Source: an uncultured Desulfobacterium sp. | Lineage (GTDB): Bacteria > Desulfobacterota > DSM-4660 > Desulfatiglandales > Desulfatiglandaceae | NCBI GenBank assembly: GCA_900258555.1 | Contig: LT984854.1 | Span: 1,086,202-1,144,389 of the forward strand | Length of the DNA stretch: 58,188 nucleotides | Reading direction: 5' to 3' | Shown here: one piece after another, positions 9,668 to 19,920 of the stretch | How the letters are laid out: every line of letters begins with the position of its first letter | Position numbering within the stretch: position 1 is the stretch's first letter | Position numbers and translations under genes: made by a program | Notes under the pieces: model-generated | What the model was told of the DNA's origin: nothing | Databases searched by the model: none | What the model saw: the letters and a program-made list of their open reading frames with translations, nothing else

Positions 9668-10447
9668 ATGGAATTTGATCCCCTCACTTTTGTCGCACAG
9701 ATAATCAACTTTGTCATTCTGACGGTGCTGCTGAATAAATTTCTTTTTAAACCCATAAAAAAGACAATGGATGAGAGGGAGGCAAAGATCAACAAAGACA
9801 TTGAGGCCGCTGAAATAAGCCGGAAAGAAGCCGATAAGCTGGCTGAGACCACTGCAGGGCTGAAACGCGCCTTTGAAAAAGATCGTGAATCGATGATGTC
9901 TTTGGCCGCCTCTGAGGCGGAGATAAAAAAGCAGGAACTGCTCAGGATGGCAAAAGAAGATGCCCAAAAGGCCAGACAGACGTGGATGATGGATCTTGAA
10001 GATGAAAAAGACGGGTTTTTGAGTGGACTGAAATCCAGGGGTATACAGTATGTGTGTGCGCTTGCAGAAAAGATTGTAAAAGACCTGGGCGATGAGGAAC
10101 TGGAAGGGCGCATCGCTGCTGTTTTTGTCAGAAGGCTGAAGGAGTTGGACTTTGCACAAAAGGCCAGGTTCGGCGCCTCCATCAGGTCTGAAAAAAGTCC
10201 TCCCTGCGTCGTCAGCTCTTTTGAACTGGGTGATGCGACAAGGAGAAAGCTCCGCGATGCGATAAAAGACCACCTCGAATATCATGGAGAGATTGTTTTT
10301 GAGATTCAACAGGGATTATGCGGCATTGAATTGAAAACCGACGGGTACACCCTGGCGTGGAATATCAGCGAGTATCTTGATGAATTTGAAGAAAGGCTTA
10401 CCCGCGTCTTTGAAGGCAAAGTGTATCCTGAGCCGGGGAAGGGCTGA
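9668..10447 (+). CDS. atpF: N-ATPase peripheral stalk subunit b with delta-like C-terminus
   Basis: 259 residues, much longer than a normal b subunit (about 160). It has one N-terminal membrane helix (about 8-28, [20 protein letters not shown]), a long charged coiled coil (about 30-165), and a C-terminal part from about 175 ([20 protein letters not shown], then [16 protein letters not shown]) that resembles the delta subunit C-terminus. N-ATPase operons lack a separate atpH gene, and none is present here, so this tail probably replaces delta. It begins directly after the atpE stop. Confidence 0.92.
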   Translation: MEFDPLTFVAQIINFVILTVLLNKFLFKPIKKTMDEREAKINKDIEAAEISRKEADKLAETTAGLKRAFEKDRESMMSLAASEAEIKKQELLRMAKEDAQKARQTWMMDLEDEKDGFLSGLKSRGIQYVCALAEKIVKDLGDEELEGRIAAVFVRRLKELDFAQKARFGASIRSEKSPPCVVSSFELGDATRRKLRDAIKDHLEYHGEIVFEIQQGLCGIELKTDGYTLAWNISEYLDEFEERLTRVFEGKVYPEPGKG

Positions 10448-12015
10448 TGAAAGAAGAAGGTACATCACAAAGATTGGAAAGCATGCTGGGTGAAATGTTT
10501 TCTGCGGCCTATAAGACCTTGGAGGATCATCATCCCTCTTTTGATCCGGATGAGACTGGCAGGGTTGTGCAGGTGGCAAAGGGCATAGCGCGCATCAACG
10601 GTCTACCCAATGTAAGGTCGGATGAACTTGTTCGCTTCCCGGGAGATCGTCTTGGAATAGCCTTTAATCTGGAACCCGGGCAGGTCTCTGTCGTGATGCT
10701 CGACAGGAGTGAGGAAATTGAAACGGGCATGGAGGTGAAACGTACGGGGAGGATTGTTGATGTGCCTGTGGGCGAGGCCCTTTTGGGACGGGTTATCAAT
10801 CCCCTTGGAAGGCCGCTCGATAACGGCCCGGAGATAGAAACCGGATTGCGCTATCCTGTTGAACGCGAGGCACCTGCTATCATGGACCGTGCTGCTGTGA
10901 GCGCACCCCTTCAGACCGGAATTCTTGCAATTGACGCAATGATACCCATAGGCAGGGGCCAGAGAGAGTTGATCTTCAGCGACCGGCAGTTGGGAAAGAC
11001 CGCAATAATAATAGATACCATAATAAACCAGAAAGACAAGGATGTGATCTGTGTATATTGCTCAATAGGACAGCAGGGCTCGGGGACGGCAAAGACAATA
11101 GCGGATCTAAAAAGATGTGGCGCTTTTGACTATACTGTTGTTGTATCCTCGGCCGGTGACGAATCACCTGGTCTAAATTTCATAGCGCCATACGCAGCAA
11201 CGGCAATAGCCGAATATTTTATGGAGAAGGGAAAAGACGTCCTCGTGGTCTATGATGATTTGTCCAGGCATGCCCGTTCCTACCGCGAACTCTCCCTGCT
11301 GTTGAGAAGGCCGCCTGCGAGGGAGGCATTTCCCGGCGATATCTTCTACATCCATTCCCGCATGCTTGAAAGGGCCACTCATCTCACACCTGAAAAGGGA
11401 GGAGGTTCGATTACCGCGCTTCCTGTGGTCGAGACCGAGGCCCAGAATATTGCAGCCTATATACCGACAAACCTGGTATCAATTACAGACGGACAGATTT
11501 ATCTCACTCCGAAATTGTTTCAAGAGGGGGTCCTTCCTGCCATAGATGTGGGAAGGTCGGTTTCCCGCGTCGGGGGAAATGCACAACTGCCCGCCTATAG
11601 GGCTGTAGCCGGAGATTTGAAGCTGGCTTACGCGCAGTTTGAGGAACTGGAGATATTTGAAAGATTTTCCACCAGGCTGGACGAGGAAACCAAGAAGGCG
11701 CTGGAGCGGGGCCATATAATAAGGGAGGTGTTAAGACAGCCACAATATTCGCCTATTCCGGTTGCCGAACAGATTGCTCTATTGCTAGCAGTAACAGAGG
11801 GCACCCTGGATTCAGTTCCGCTTTCTGAGATTGGAAATGCGGGTTTGAAGATAAGACAAGCTGTTACAAATCATCTGCCGGATATTTGTTCAAAAATTCT
11901 CTCAGGTGGTGTGTTAACTGAAGACGACAAGAAAAGGATGCTCGAGGTAAGCCTGCGGCAGGCGGCACTATTCGCTGATAAGGCGACACGTGGAGGCGAT
12001 AATGGAGTCGCTTGA
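10447..12015 (+). CDS. atpA: N-ATPase F1 subunit alpha
   Basis: 522 residues, the non-catalytic nucleotide-binding subunit. The arginine-finger region ([15 protein letters not shown]) is present. The P-loop is unusual: SDRQLGKT at 178-185, where E. coli and most alphas have GDRQTGKT, so the first glycine is serine and the threonine is leucine. K184 and T185 are kept. The start shares a base with the atpF stop (TGATG). The end overlaps atpG by 14 nt. Confidence 0.95.
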   Translation: MKEEGTSQRLESMLGEMFSAAYKTLEDHHPSFDPDETGRVVQVAKGIARINGLPNVRSDELVRFPGDRLGIAFNLEPGQVSVVMLDRSEEIETGMEVKRTGRIVDVPVGEALLGRVINPLGRPLDNGPEIETGLRYPVEREAPAIMDRAAVSAPLQTGILAIDAMIPIGRGQRELIFSDRQLGKTAIIIDTIINQKDKDVICVYCSIGQQGSGTAKTIADLKRCGAFDYTVVVSSAGDESPGLNFIAPYAATAIAEYFMEKGKDVLVVYDDLSRHARSYRELSLLLRRPPAREAFPGDIFYIHSRMLERATHLTPEKGGGSITALPVVETEAQNIAAYIPTNLVSITDGQIYLTPKLFQEGVLPAIDVGRSVSRVGGNAQLPAYRAVAGDLKLAYAQFEELEIFERFSTRLDEETKKALERGHIIREVLRQPQYSPIPVAEQIALLLAVTEGTLDSVPLSEIGNAGLKIRQAVTNHLPDICSKILSGGVLTEDDKKRMLEVSLRQAALFADKATRGGDNGVA

Positions 12016-12907
12016 GGTGATAAAGAGGAAGATGCGGGCCACGGAATCGCTTCGCTCCATAGTAAAGACCATGAAAATACTCGCCGCCGTCAGCATCAGA
12101 CAGCATGAGAAGGCCCTGCGGTCACTTGAGGAATTCAACAGGACTCTCGAAATGGGTCTGCAAGTGGTGCTCAAGTCCTATGAAAAAAAAGAAGAGAAAC
12201 AAGCAGAAGCCGTAGATAATCTGAGGACTGCCGCTGTGGTGTTCGGTTCCGACATGGGCATGTGCGGACAGTTTAATGAGACAATATCCGCCTTTGCAGC
12301 CGGAAATATGGAACCGGAAAAGGACAGGATAACTGTAGTAATGGCGGTTGGAGAAAAGGTCATGACACGGCTTGATGATCATGGCCTCAGGCCGAAAGAG
12401 TTGATGTCATTTCCGGCGATGCTTTCGGCAGGCATAGAGCCGCTCTTGCAGGAACTCATCTTTAAAATTGAAAGGTGGCGGGATGAGCTTAAAGTAGACA
12501 AGGTCATACTCTTCTACAATAGGCCTGCCCAAGAGAAGCTTTCTTATCTGCCACACTTACATGTTTTGCTCCCTGTTTCTGACGGATATCTTAATTCTCT
12601 GAGAGAGAAAAAATGGGAGTCTGTAAGCATGCCTGTATATAAAATGGATCGGGATGAACTATTTAACTCTTTGATCAGAAATCACCTCTATGTTTCGTTG
12701 TACAGATCTTTTGTAGAGTCGCTGACGAGCGAAAACGCGGCGAGACTGGCGTCAATGGAGACAGCGGAAAGACACATAGATGACAGGCTTGATGAACTGA
12801 AAAGGATATATAATGAGGAGAGGCAGGACCAGATCACGTCCGAGCTCCTGGATATCATCGCCGGATTTGAAACCCTGGCCGAGGAAAAAGGGCCATTCAC
12901 AAAATAA
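12002..12907 (+). CDS. atpG: N-ATPase F1 subunit gamma
   Basis: 301 residues, the central rotor shaft: N-terminal coiled-coil helix ([28 protein letters not shown]), a Rossmann-like middle domain and a C-terminal helix with [20 protein letters not shown] 12002 is preferred over GTG 11990 because GGAGG at 11992-11996 lies 5 nt before it. It closes the N-ATPase operon; prfB converges from the other side 35 nt away. Confidence 0.93.
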   Translation: MESLEVIKRKMRATESLRSIVKTMKILAAVSIRQHEKALRSLEEFNRTLEMGLQVVLKSYEKKEEKQAEAVDNLRTAAVVFGSDMGMCGQFNETISAFAAGNMEPEKDRITVVMAVGEKVMTRLDDHGLRPKELMSFPAMLSAGIEPLLQELIFKIERWRDELKVDKVILFYNRPAQEKLSYLPHLHVLLPVSDGYLNSLREKKWESVSMPVYKMDRDELFNSLIRNHLYVSLYRSFVESLTSENAARLASMETAERHIDDRLDELKRIYNEERQDQITSELLDIIAGFETLAEEKGPFTK

Positions 12908-12942
12908 ACGCCCCTTTATTCAATGGGAAATGCGCCTGCCTT

Positions 12943-14053
12943 TTAACTCTGCAATTTAGCCCTCTGTTTTAGATAGGCATCCATAAACATATTGACGTCT
13001 CCGTCCATCACCCTTTCCAGATTCCCCACCTCAACATTTGTCCGATGGTCCTTGACCAGTCTGTAAGGGTTGAATACATAAGACCTTATCTGCCTGCCCC
13101 AGCCGATCTCGTCCTGGGAATCGTGGCGCTCCTGTTTTTTTTCATCCAATTTGGCCTTCTCAAGATTATAGAGCTTTGCCATCAGCACCTTCATGGCCAT
13201 ATCTTTGTTACGATGCTGTGATTTTTCGTTCTGGCACTGGACAACGATTCCAGTGGGCAGATGGGTAATTCTTATGGCGGAACTGGTCTTGTTGACATGC
13301 TGTCCACCAGGTCCGCTTGCACGGAAGGTGTCTATGCGAAGGTCTTTGTCTTCTATATTGACCTTGATATCCGTATCTACCTCTGGAAGCACCGAGACGG
13401 ATGCAAAAGATGTGTGTCTCCTGCGTGTGGCGTCAAAAGGCGATACCCTGACCATGCGATGAACACCGTGCTCAGACTTCAGATATCCATAGGCGTAAGG
13501 CCCGATTACATTGAAGGTCACGTTTTTTATCCCTGCCTCGTCTCCCGGCAGGTAGTCCATTACCTGGACCTTCATCGCCTTTTCCTCGCTCCATCTGGTG
13601 TACATCCTAAAGAGCATTTCCACCCAGTCCTGGGCCTCGGTGCCGCCTGCGCCGGCATTGATGGCGACGATTGCGTTTCGTCTGTCGTCCGGCTCTCCAA
13701 ACAGAGACAAAAATTCCAGGTGATTGACTTCTTCCTGAAGTTTGGCAATGTCTTTTTGGATTTCTTTTATGGTTGATTCGTCATCTTCTTCTGCCGCGAT
13801 TTCCGCCAGTATCCTGGCGTCTTCGGCCTCACGGTGAAATCTGTTCCACTGATCTACTTGCTCACACAGACATGAGCGCTCCTGGCCCAATCGGGATATC
13901 TCTTCCTGGTCTTTTTGCCAGAAGTCGGCTCCAGCCATGATATTTTCAATTTTTGCAAGCTCTTGCTCCTGCTTGGCCAAGTCAAAGATGACCTCTGAGT
14001 TCATCTAATTGATGCGAGATGTGATCAATTCTGGAAATGATTTCATCGTACAT
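12943..14053 (-). CDS. prfB: peptide chain release factor 2 with programmed +1 frameshift
   Basis: RF2 recognises UAA and UGA stops. The main frame (12943-13983, minus) holds the GGQ loop (SGPGGQHVNKTSSAIR). The true start is ATG at 14053-14051 with AGGAG 7 nt upstream. From there 23 codons (MYDEIISRIDHISHQLDELR, then GHL) run to CTT TGA C at 13987-13981. At that point a +1 shift reads GAC and continues as DLAKQEQELAKIE. This is the known autoregulatory frameshift of prfB: low RF2 lets the ribosome slip. The full product is about 369 residues, matching E. coli (365). Annotation from the in-frame ATG at 14004 would give a wrong N-terminus. Confidence 0.93.
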
Positions 14054-14081
14054 GTCTGTTCTCCTGTTATGGGTTACGAGT

Positions 14082-14222
14082 CAATGTCATTAACTCAAAA
14101 ATATCGAATATCGAACAAGGAATTTCGAATGAAGAAATAACGAGTTGAAATAAATTGAAGACTCATTACTTCGATATTCGATATTTATTATTCAATATTC
14201 TGCGATTCAAGACACTTCTCTC
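14082..14222. repeat. dispersed palindromic repeat, copy 1
   Basis: Contains the terminal word CAATGTCATTAACTCAA (14082-14098), a perfect 17-bp inverted repeat (AAATATCGAATATCGAA at 14099-14115 against 14170-14186), the core TATCGAACAAGGAATTTCGAA, and a right end TTCTGCGATTCAAG that matches copy 3. Related copies are at 26158-26328 and 49072-49199. It lies between prfB and lnt, with no coding capacity. The remaining 14223-14372 holds no recognisable gene. Confidence 0.75.
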
Positions 14223-14372
14223 ATGGTGACAAGTTCAAAATAAAAAGGGACACATTAACCACCAGGCTATTATCATATCCAAGATTCTTTATTCCGGCTC
14301 CTGGATTCTGACCTCTTTCTCCTAGGCTGCTAAATCACCATATTACCCGATATTAGCGCGTTAGACAAGTCA

Positions 14373-15968
14373 TTAGAGCGTTCTCAACCCTTGTTTCCTG
14401 CGCATCAGGCAGACAAGGCACTTTGCAAACGAGACCGCCAGTAGGGACAGGGCAAATACATCACCAAACCGCGCATAAAATGACGGGGGTTTCTCTGAGA
14501 TATTTAGGGATGCCTCTAGGACCTCTTCAGTAAACAGATCTCCGCGGCTTATTATGCTGCCATCCGGTCCTATATAGGCGCTGAAGCCGGTGTTGGCCGC
14601 GCGTATCATCGGCATTCTGTTCTCCACAGCACGAAACACACTCATGGCCAGGTGTTGATAAGGCGCGCTTGTCTTACCGAACCATGCATCGTTTGTAATG
14701 GTTACAAGGAGATTGGCCCCGTTTCTTGCGTGTGCCCTGGCAACTTCAGGGAATATGGCCTCAAAACAGATAAGCACACCTATGGCCATTCGATCGCACC
14801 TGAGAGTGGCCACTTCATCTCCTTGGGCAAAATCCCCGGCCGCAGGAACCAGACGATTGATAAAAAAGAGTAGGCGTTTTAAAGGCACATATTCGCCGAA
14901 AGGAACAAGATGTACCTTGTCGTAATATTTGATATCGTTTTCAGCGCAGATCAGGTAGGCCCTATTATAGTAATCAACTGCATCTCCTGTCTGCTTGTAT
15001 GCAGGAGAGCCGAAGATCAGGGCGGAGGCTGATTCTTTTGCCGTCGAGACCACTTCTTGCGACAGCACGTCGCCGTCTTGGAAAAAAAACGGCACAGCAG
15101 TCTCCGGCCATACGATCAGCTCGGGCCTGAAATCATTTACCGACCGTGTGAGCCTTTGATACAATGCCACCGTTGCAGCCTGATATGCGGGGTCCCATTT
15201 CAGCGATTGATCAATATTTCCCTGTATAATTGCAGCCCTGACCGGTTGACCGACATGGTGCCGTCTCTGTCCGGCAAGCCGATAATGGCCATAAGCAAGA
15301 GCGGCTATGATCATCAATGTTATTATCGGCGCCTCCCATTTAAGAGCCCCACGGTTTATCTGCCTCGAAGACCTTTTAAACAGGCGGCAAATGACGCCGT
15401 AGGCCAGTCCGTTTACAAGCACAATCAAAAAGGACAGCCCATATACGCCGAAGATATCGGAACTCTGTATTATGCTAAGGTGACTGTATTGGGTATAGCC
15501 CAGAAGGCACCATGGAAAACCTGTTAAAAACATCGCCCGGATATATTCGAGGCCGACCCACAGGCTGCCTGTGAAGAGAGTAAAAAAATATGATTTTTTT
15601 AAAAAGGGGATAAAATAAGAAAAAGTCGCAACATAGAGTGCCATGTAAAGACAGAGCAAAAGGCAGATGATCGTACTCACCACGATATTAAGGTTACCAT
15701 ATCTTCCAAGGACAACGACTATCCAGTAGACCAGGGTGAGATAGTGGACAGCCCCTGCAATAAAACCCAACCTGAATGCCTGGGCCGGAGCTTGATCTTC
15801 AAGGCATTTAAAAAGTGGTATTAGGGCGAACCATGCAATGAAAGACAGATCAACCGGTGGAAATGACAGGGTCAGCAATAGGCCTGAAGCGATGGCCAAA
15901 AATATCCCTGGCAGGGAAAAGGCAATTCCTTTTTGATATTTTGTTAAATTTTTATAAGACTTATTCAT
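14373..15968 (-). CDS. lnt: apolipoprotein N-acyltransferase
   Basis: 531 residues. It transfers the third acyl chain from phospholipid to the N-terminal cysteine of lipoproteins in the inner membrane, so the organism has outer-membrane type lipoproteins. An N-terminal half of about six or more membrane helices is followed by a nitrilase-like domain (about 235-495) with the catalytic triad E289 (VWPETAVPFF), K351 (YYDKVHLVPFGEY) and C401 (LICFEAIFPE). A last membrane helix is near 505-520. Start ATG at 15968 with AGGA about 10 nt upstream. In many genomes it lies next to corC; here two kinase genes separate them. Confidence 0.95.
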   Translation of the reverse strand: MNKSYKNLTKYQKGIAFSLPGIFLAIASGLLLTLSFPPVDLSFIAWFALIPLFKCLEDQAPAQAFRLGFIAGAVHYLTLVYWIVVVLGRYGNLNIVVSTIICLLLCLYMALYVATFSYFIPFLKKSYFFTLFTGSLWVGLEYIRAMFLTGFPWCLLGYTQYSHLSIIQSSDIFGVYGLSFLIVLVNGLAYGVICRLFKRSSRQINRGALKWEAPIITLMIIAALAYGHYRLAGQRRHHVGQPVRAAIIQGNIDQSLKWDPAYQAATVALYQRLTRSVNDFRPELIVWPETAVPFFFQDGDVLSQEVVSTAKESASALIFGSPAYKQTGDAVDYYNRAYLICAENDIKYYDKVHLVPFGEYVPLKRLLFFINRLVPAAGDFAQGDEVATLRCDRMAIGVLICFEAIFPEVARAHARNGANLLVTITNDAWFGKTSAPYQHLAMSVFRAVENRMPMIRAANTGFSAYIGPDGSIISRGDLFTEEVLEASLNISEKPPSFYARFGDVFALSLLAVSFAKCLVCLMRRKQGLRTL

Positions 15969-16139
15969 TTATTTTAATCCTATAATACAAGAAGAATGAC
16001 TCGTATGAATCTTTAACCCCTCGAGGATGTAAAGTCAATGACATTAGGTTGAACTGTGGCATGATTTTTGAATTAAATTAAGGGATTAATTCATTTTGAA
16101 TCGCCGCCTAATAGCGGGTCGGATATCGGAGGGTATAGA

Positions 16140-18080
16140 ATGTCATTGCGTTTAAAGGTCCTTTTGATTCTATGTTCCATTCTTATTGTATTTGTCGGCA
16201 TTGAGTACATAGTACTCAAAAAGGTCGTCTATCCACGTTTTGTAGAGTTGGAAGACAGTGAGGCAAAAAAGGACATCCAACGCTGCGTGCAGGCAATTGA
16301 AGGGAACATCCACCATATGGACTCCCTTTGCCATGACTGGTCTTCCTGGGACGATACATACGAATTCATCCTTGACAGGAACAAAGGTTATATCAAATCA
16401 AATCTTGCTGCTGATACATTTGTCAGCAACGGCTCAAATATGATCTGTCTGTTTAACACAAAGGGGGAGCTTGTCTGGGGTGAAATCCGGGATCCTAAAA
16501 GCGGCGGACTCATTGAACTTAGCGGTTTTTCTCTGCCCGAATTCTCAAAAAATCATCCTTACTTGTTCCTTGGGCAAAAGGGGAGTCATTCTGTTGACAC
16601 TGCGGCCAGGGGAATTATTATGACCGGTCATGGGCCAATGATGGTATGCTCCAGGCAGATCCTCACCACCAATAATGAGGGGCCGTCCAGGGGCTGGGTC
16701 ATTATGGGCAAGTTCCTCGATCAAGAGGCTGTGGATTCCCTGGTTGAGCAGACCCATGTAAAGTTCTGCTTTTGGAGTCTTAAAAATAGAGGGCTTATTC
16801 CTGATGAGGGCAACAAATCTTTTGAAAAAATAACCCCGGAAAATCCCATCCATATTGAAAATTGCTCTAATGATTTTCTTCATGTATACACTGTCTTTTC
16901 TGATATCTCAGGAGGGAGCGGCATATTACTCATGGCGGATGTGGCAAGAGACATCACTAAAAAGGGAAGGGCGACAACACAAATTGCGAGCTTGTCTGCC
17001 GTGAGTATGGGCGTCATCATTTTGGCGGCATTGCTGGTATCACTGCAATTGATTGTCCTGATGCCCATTACAAGACTTAAAAAACATGTAATCAAAATAG
17101 GAAAGAGCAATGATCTGTCCGAGCGGGTGGAGGTGCAGTCAAAGGACGAGATCGGAAGGCTTGGACTGGAATTCAACAGCATGGCCGAAAAGCTGGCCGC
17201 TGCCCGTACCAGGCTTATTGAGCAATCATATAAGTCAGGGATTGCAGAGATGGCCGCAGGCATCCTGCACAACATCAGAAATATCTTAAATCCCATGTCA
17301 GGTCAAATTGCAGCGATTTGGGACAAGCTTAGCAATGCGCCCCTTGCCAACATCGAGCGTGCGGCCGAAGAGTTGAATGGAGAAGGTCTTGATGTACACA
17401 GGGAACAATCCCTTGTCCGCTACATAAGGCTTGGCAGTGTCAATCTGACAAAACTGATACGGGAAGCGGCTGAGCAGATCCAGAAGCTTAAGAATCATAT
17501 ATCCCAGATCGAAGAAATACTTTCACATCAGGACAGATTGAGCCGGGCGGAACGGGCCATTGAATCCCTGCGCCTGACGGAGATCATGAGGGAGGCTGTA
17601 AACCTGATGCCGCAAAACCTCCAGTCAGCGGCCCTGATTGAAGTCAATCCGGATATTGCTCAACTGCCTGCGATATTGGGGGAACGGATTGTATTGATCC
17701 AGGTCTTCTCAAACCTGTTAAACAACGCTGCGGAATCTATCATCAGGTTTGGCGGCAATCCAGGAAAAATCTCCATTGACGCCAGGCTGGAAGACTCTGT
17801 AAATAAAAAGTTCATCCGTACGGAAATCCGCGACAACGGCGAGGGCTTTGATCAGAGTTCCATGACAAGGCTTTTTGAAAGGAATTTTTCAAAAAAGGGT
17901 CTAGAGAGCTCTGGTATCGGTCTTCACTGGTGTGCTAATGTCGTATCCGCCATGGGAGGTGAGATTTCTGCGCAAAGCGACGGCATAGGTAAGGGAGCCG
18001 GTGTTCATCTGAGGATGCCCGTGGCTATGGAATATGATCTGGAACCAGGCAAGGAAACAACTAATGACCGAGACAGATAA
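16140..18080 (+). CDS. CHASE4-domain sensor histidine kinase
   Basis: 646 residues. Transmembrane helix 1 is at about 7-27. A CHASE4-like extracytoplasmic domain follows (HDWSSWDDTYEFI near 65-77, NLAADTF, then WGEI) up to about 275. Transmembrane helix 2 is at about 280-300, then HAMP (to about 355), a histidine box with H377 in AAGILHNIRNILNP, and a C-terminal HATPase_c (NNAAESI, DNGEGF, GIGLHWC). The ILHNIRN box is a variant of the usual AHEIRNPL. CGGAGGG precedes the ATG by 8 nt. The next gene, a receiver-containing kinase, overlaps it, so the two likely form one phosphorelay. The signal is unknown. Confidence 0.9.
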   Translation: MSLRLKVLLILCSILIVFVGIEYIVLKKVVYPRFVELEDSEAKKDIQRCVQAIEGNIHHMDSLCHDWSSWDDTYEFILDRNKGYIKSNLAADTFVSNGSNMICLFNTKGELVWGEIRDPKSGGLIELSGFSLPEFSKNHPYLFLGQKGSHSVDTAARGIIMTGHGPMMVCSRQILTTNNEGPSRGWVIMGKFLDQEAVDSLVEQTHVKFCFWSLKNRGLIPDEGNKSFEKITPENPIHIENCSNDFLHVYTVFSDISGGSGILLMADVARDITKKGRATTQIASLSAVSMGVIILAALLVSLQLIVLMPITRLKKHVIKIGKSNDLSERVEVQSKDEIGRLGLEFNSMAEKLAAARTRLIEQSYKSGIAEMAAGILHNIRNILNPMSGQIAAIWDKLSNAPLANIERAAEELNGEGLDVHREQSLVRYIRLGSVNLTKLIREAAEQIQKLKNHISQIEEILSHQDRLSRAERAIESLRLTEIMREAVNLMPQNLQSAALIEVNPDIAQLPAILGERIVLIQVFSNLLNNAAESIIRFGGNPGKISIDARLEDSVNKKFIRTEIRDNGEGFDQSSMTRLFERNFSKKGLESSGIGLHWCANVVSAMGGEISAQSDGIGKGAGVHLRMPVAMEYDLEPGKETTNDRDR

Positions 18081-19821
18081 TCTCCCTTTGTTTAAAATAC
18101 TTGTAGCAGACGATGAGCCCTCTACACTTGCCATGTACAAAGGTGTGCTATCGCCTGAATGCATTGGCGAGAATGGCCTGTTGGAGTTGAATGCGCTGGA
18201 GACGGAACTATTCGGAAAATACACCTCAATATTTTTGCCTCCGTCGTATGAACTGGTTATGTGTTCTCAAGCCGATGAGGTGGTTGACGCGGTAAAGGCG
18301 TCTTTGAAAGACAATCGTCCCTTTGCCATCGCCTTTCTGGATGTCCGGATGCCGCCCGGGCCGGACGGCGTGTGGGCCGCGGAACACATCAGGAAACTGG
18401 ATAAGGATGTGGAGATAGTAATAGTCACCGCCTTCTCCGACATTGACTCCAAAGACATCAGTCGCAGGGTCCCTCCTGCGCATAAGCTGCTTTATATACA
18501 AAAGCCCTTTCATCCCCAGGAAATCCGGCAATTCACATCGGCTTTATGCGCAAAGTGGCGTCTGGAGCGTGACCTTCAGGTCTATAGAAGTAATCTGGAA
18601 AAACAGGCCCAGAAGCGCACCCTGGAACTCTCGGCAGTCAATAGACAACTTGAGCTGGAGATTGCAGAGCGCAGGAAGAGCGAAGAGAGGTATCGCACCT
18701 TGGTGGAGCTTACCAGTGACTGGATCTGGGAGACCGATGAAAATCTGGTTATTACTGAGGCTGATCCTAAGGTAAAGGCACTATTGGGATATGATCCTGA
18801 TGAAATTGTCGGAAGGCCTTTGAGTTGTCTCATCTCCGAAGATGATGCCGAAAGAACAATGGTCCATGTGACAAGCAACCGAGGCCCGTTTAGGGGATTT
18901 AGAAGCAGTAAGATCCACAAAGACGGCAGACGACTGGTGATTGAGACCAGCGGCATGCCTGTTTGGGACGGAAGCCGTATTGTTGGCTACAGGGGTCTTG
19001 ATACCGACGTCACCGCAAAGGTCCGGGCGGAAAAAGAAAGACAGGAGCTGGAAAAGAAACTGGCAAGGGCGGAAAAGATGGAAGCCGTAGGCGCGTTGGC
19101 GGCCGGTGTGGCTCATGACCTTAATAACATCATGACCGGCATCATTGGTTATCCCGATTTGATACTGAAAGGGATTTTAAAAGACAGCCCCTTAAGAGAT
19201 CTGGTTACCAATATAAAAAAATCAGGAGAAAAGGCCGCCGCGATTGTAGATGATCTGCTGACTCTTTCAAGGCGCGGGGTCCCCGTCAATGAGGTGGTCA
19301 ATATAAATGCCGTTATCACAGAATACCTTGATAGCCCGGAATGTCAAAAGCTCAGGGCGTTTCATCCCGGCGTTGAAGTGGAAAGATATCTCGACCCGTT
19401 AGCTCCGAGCATTTCAGGTTCTCCCATACATATCTACAAGACCGTCATGAATATGGTCTCAAATGCGGCAGAGGCGATTACCGGGAGCGGTAGGGTTTCA
19501 ATATCAACAAGAGGTCGCTATATTGGGGAGCCCCTTGATGTAGATGAAGATATGAAGGCGGGCGATTATTCCATTCTTGAAATAACAGATACAGGCATGG
19601 GTATCCCACCCGAGGATATTTCCAAGATATTTGAGCCATTTTACACCAAGAAGAAGATGGGCAGGAGTGGTACAGGTCTGGGCATGGCAGTTGTGTGGGG
19701 CACAGTGAAAGACCACAACGGCCATATAGAGGTTAAGAGCATTGTGGGAAAAGGTACGACATTTACTCTGTATTTCCCTGTTGCGGGGCCAGGGGCGTCT
19801 CATGACCGGTCAAAGGCTTAA
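18064..19821 (+). CDS. hybrid histidine kinase: receiver, PAS, HisKA, HATPase
   Basis: 585 residues from ATG 18064 (AAGGA 7 nt upstream; an in-frame ATG at 18034 is less likely). An N-terminal receiver has D16-D17, phospho-site D93 (AFLDVRMPPG) and a lysine in YIQKPFHP. It is expanded by about 30 residues between the first and second strands (LLELNALETELFGKYTS). A coiled coil is at about 175-215, PAS at about 215-335, HisKA with H351 (AAGVAHDLNNIMTG) and HATPase_c (GTGLGMAVVW). No membrane helix, so cytosolic; probably receives signal from the overlapping CHASE4 kinase. A decayed receiver follows the stop codon. Confidence 0.9.
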   Translation: MTETDNLPLFKILVADDEPSTLAMYKGVLSPECIGENGLLELNALETELFGKYTSIFLPPSYELVMCSQADEVVDAVKASLKDNRPFAIAFLDVRMPPGPDGVWAAEHIRKLDKDVEIVIVTAFSDIDSKDISRRVPPAHKLLYIQKPFHPQEIRQFTSALCAKWRLERDLQVYRSNLEKQAQKRTLELSAVNRQLELEIAERRKSEERYRTLVELTSDWIWETDENLVITEADPKVKALLGYDPDEIVGRPLSCLISEDDAERTMVHVTSNRGPFRGFRSSKIHKDGRRLVIETSGMPVWDGSRIVGYRGLDTDVTAKVRAEKERQELEKKLARAEKMEAVGALAAGVAHDLNNIMTGIIGYPDLILKGILKDSPLRDLVTNIKKSGEKAAAIVDDLLTLSRRGVPVNEVVNINAVITEYLDSPECQKLRAFHPGVEVERYLDPLAPSISGSPIHIYKTVMNMVSNAAEAITGSGRVSISTRGRYIGEPLDVDEDMKAGDYSILEITDTGMGIPPEDISKIFEPFYTKKKMGRSGTGLGMAVVWGTVKDHNGHIEVKSIVGKGTTFTLYFPVAGPGASHDRSKA

Positions 19822-19920
19822 TTATCAGAATATATCGGCAAAAGCGAAACCATCCTGGTTGTAAGTGATCAGGAGGATCAGACGCTGGGAGTAACGACCA
19901 AGAATGAACTTGGCGGATAG
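19822..19920 (+). pseudogene. remnant of a lost C-terminal receiver domain
   Basis: Directly after the TAA of the preceding kinase gene, the same frame reads LSEYIGKSETILVVSDQEDQ before decaying to a TAG at 19918. The segment G-x-S-E-T-I-L-V-V-x-D matches the linker and first strand of the receiver that usually ends this kinase type. It suggests a nonsense mutation plus deletion of the rest. The first acidic residue is S rather than D. Confidence 0.65.

Noticed and set aside
13193-13776. Plus-strand ORFs opposite prfB
   Set aside because: They lie within the RF2 gene on the other strand and show no domain or ribosome site.
14225-14372. Possible further repeat (CCGGCTCCTGGATTCTGACC region)
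   Set aside because: Its wording resembles other intergenic repeats, but only one copy is visible, so it is not reported as a feature.
16057-16072. Sigma-54-like TGGCATGATTTTTGAA upstream of the CHASE4 kinase
   Set aside because: The -12 element lacks the required GC (it reads GA).
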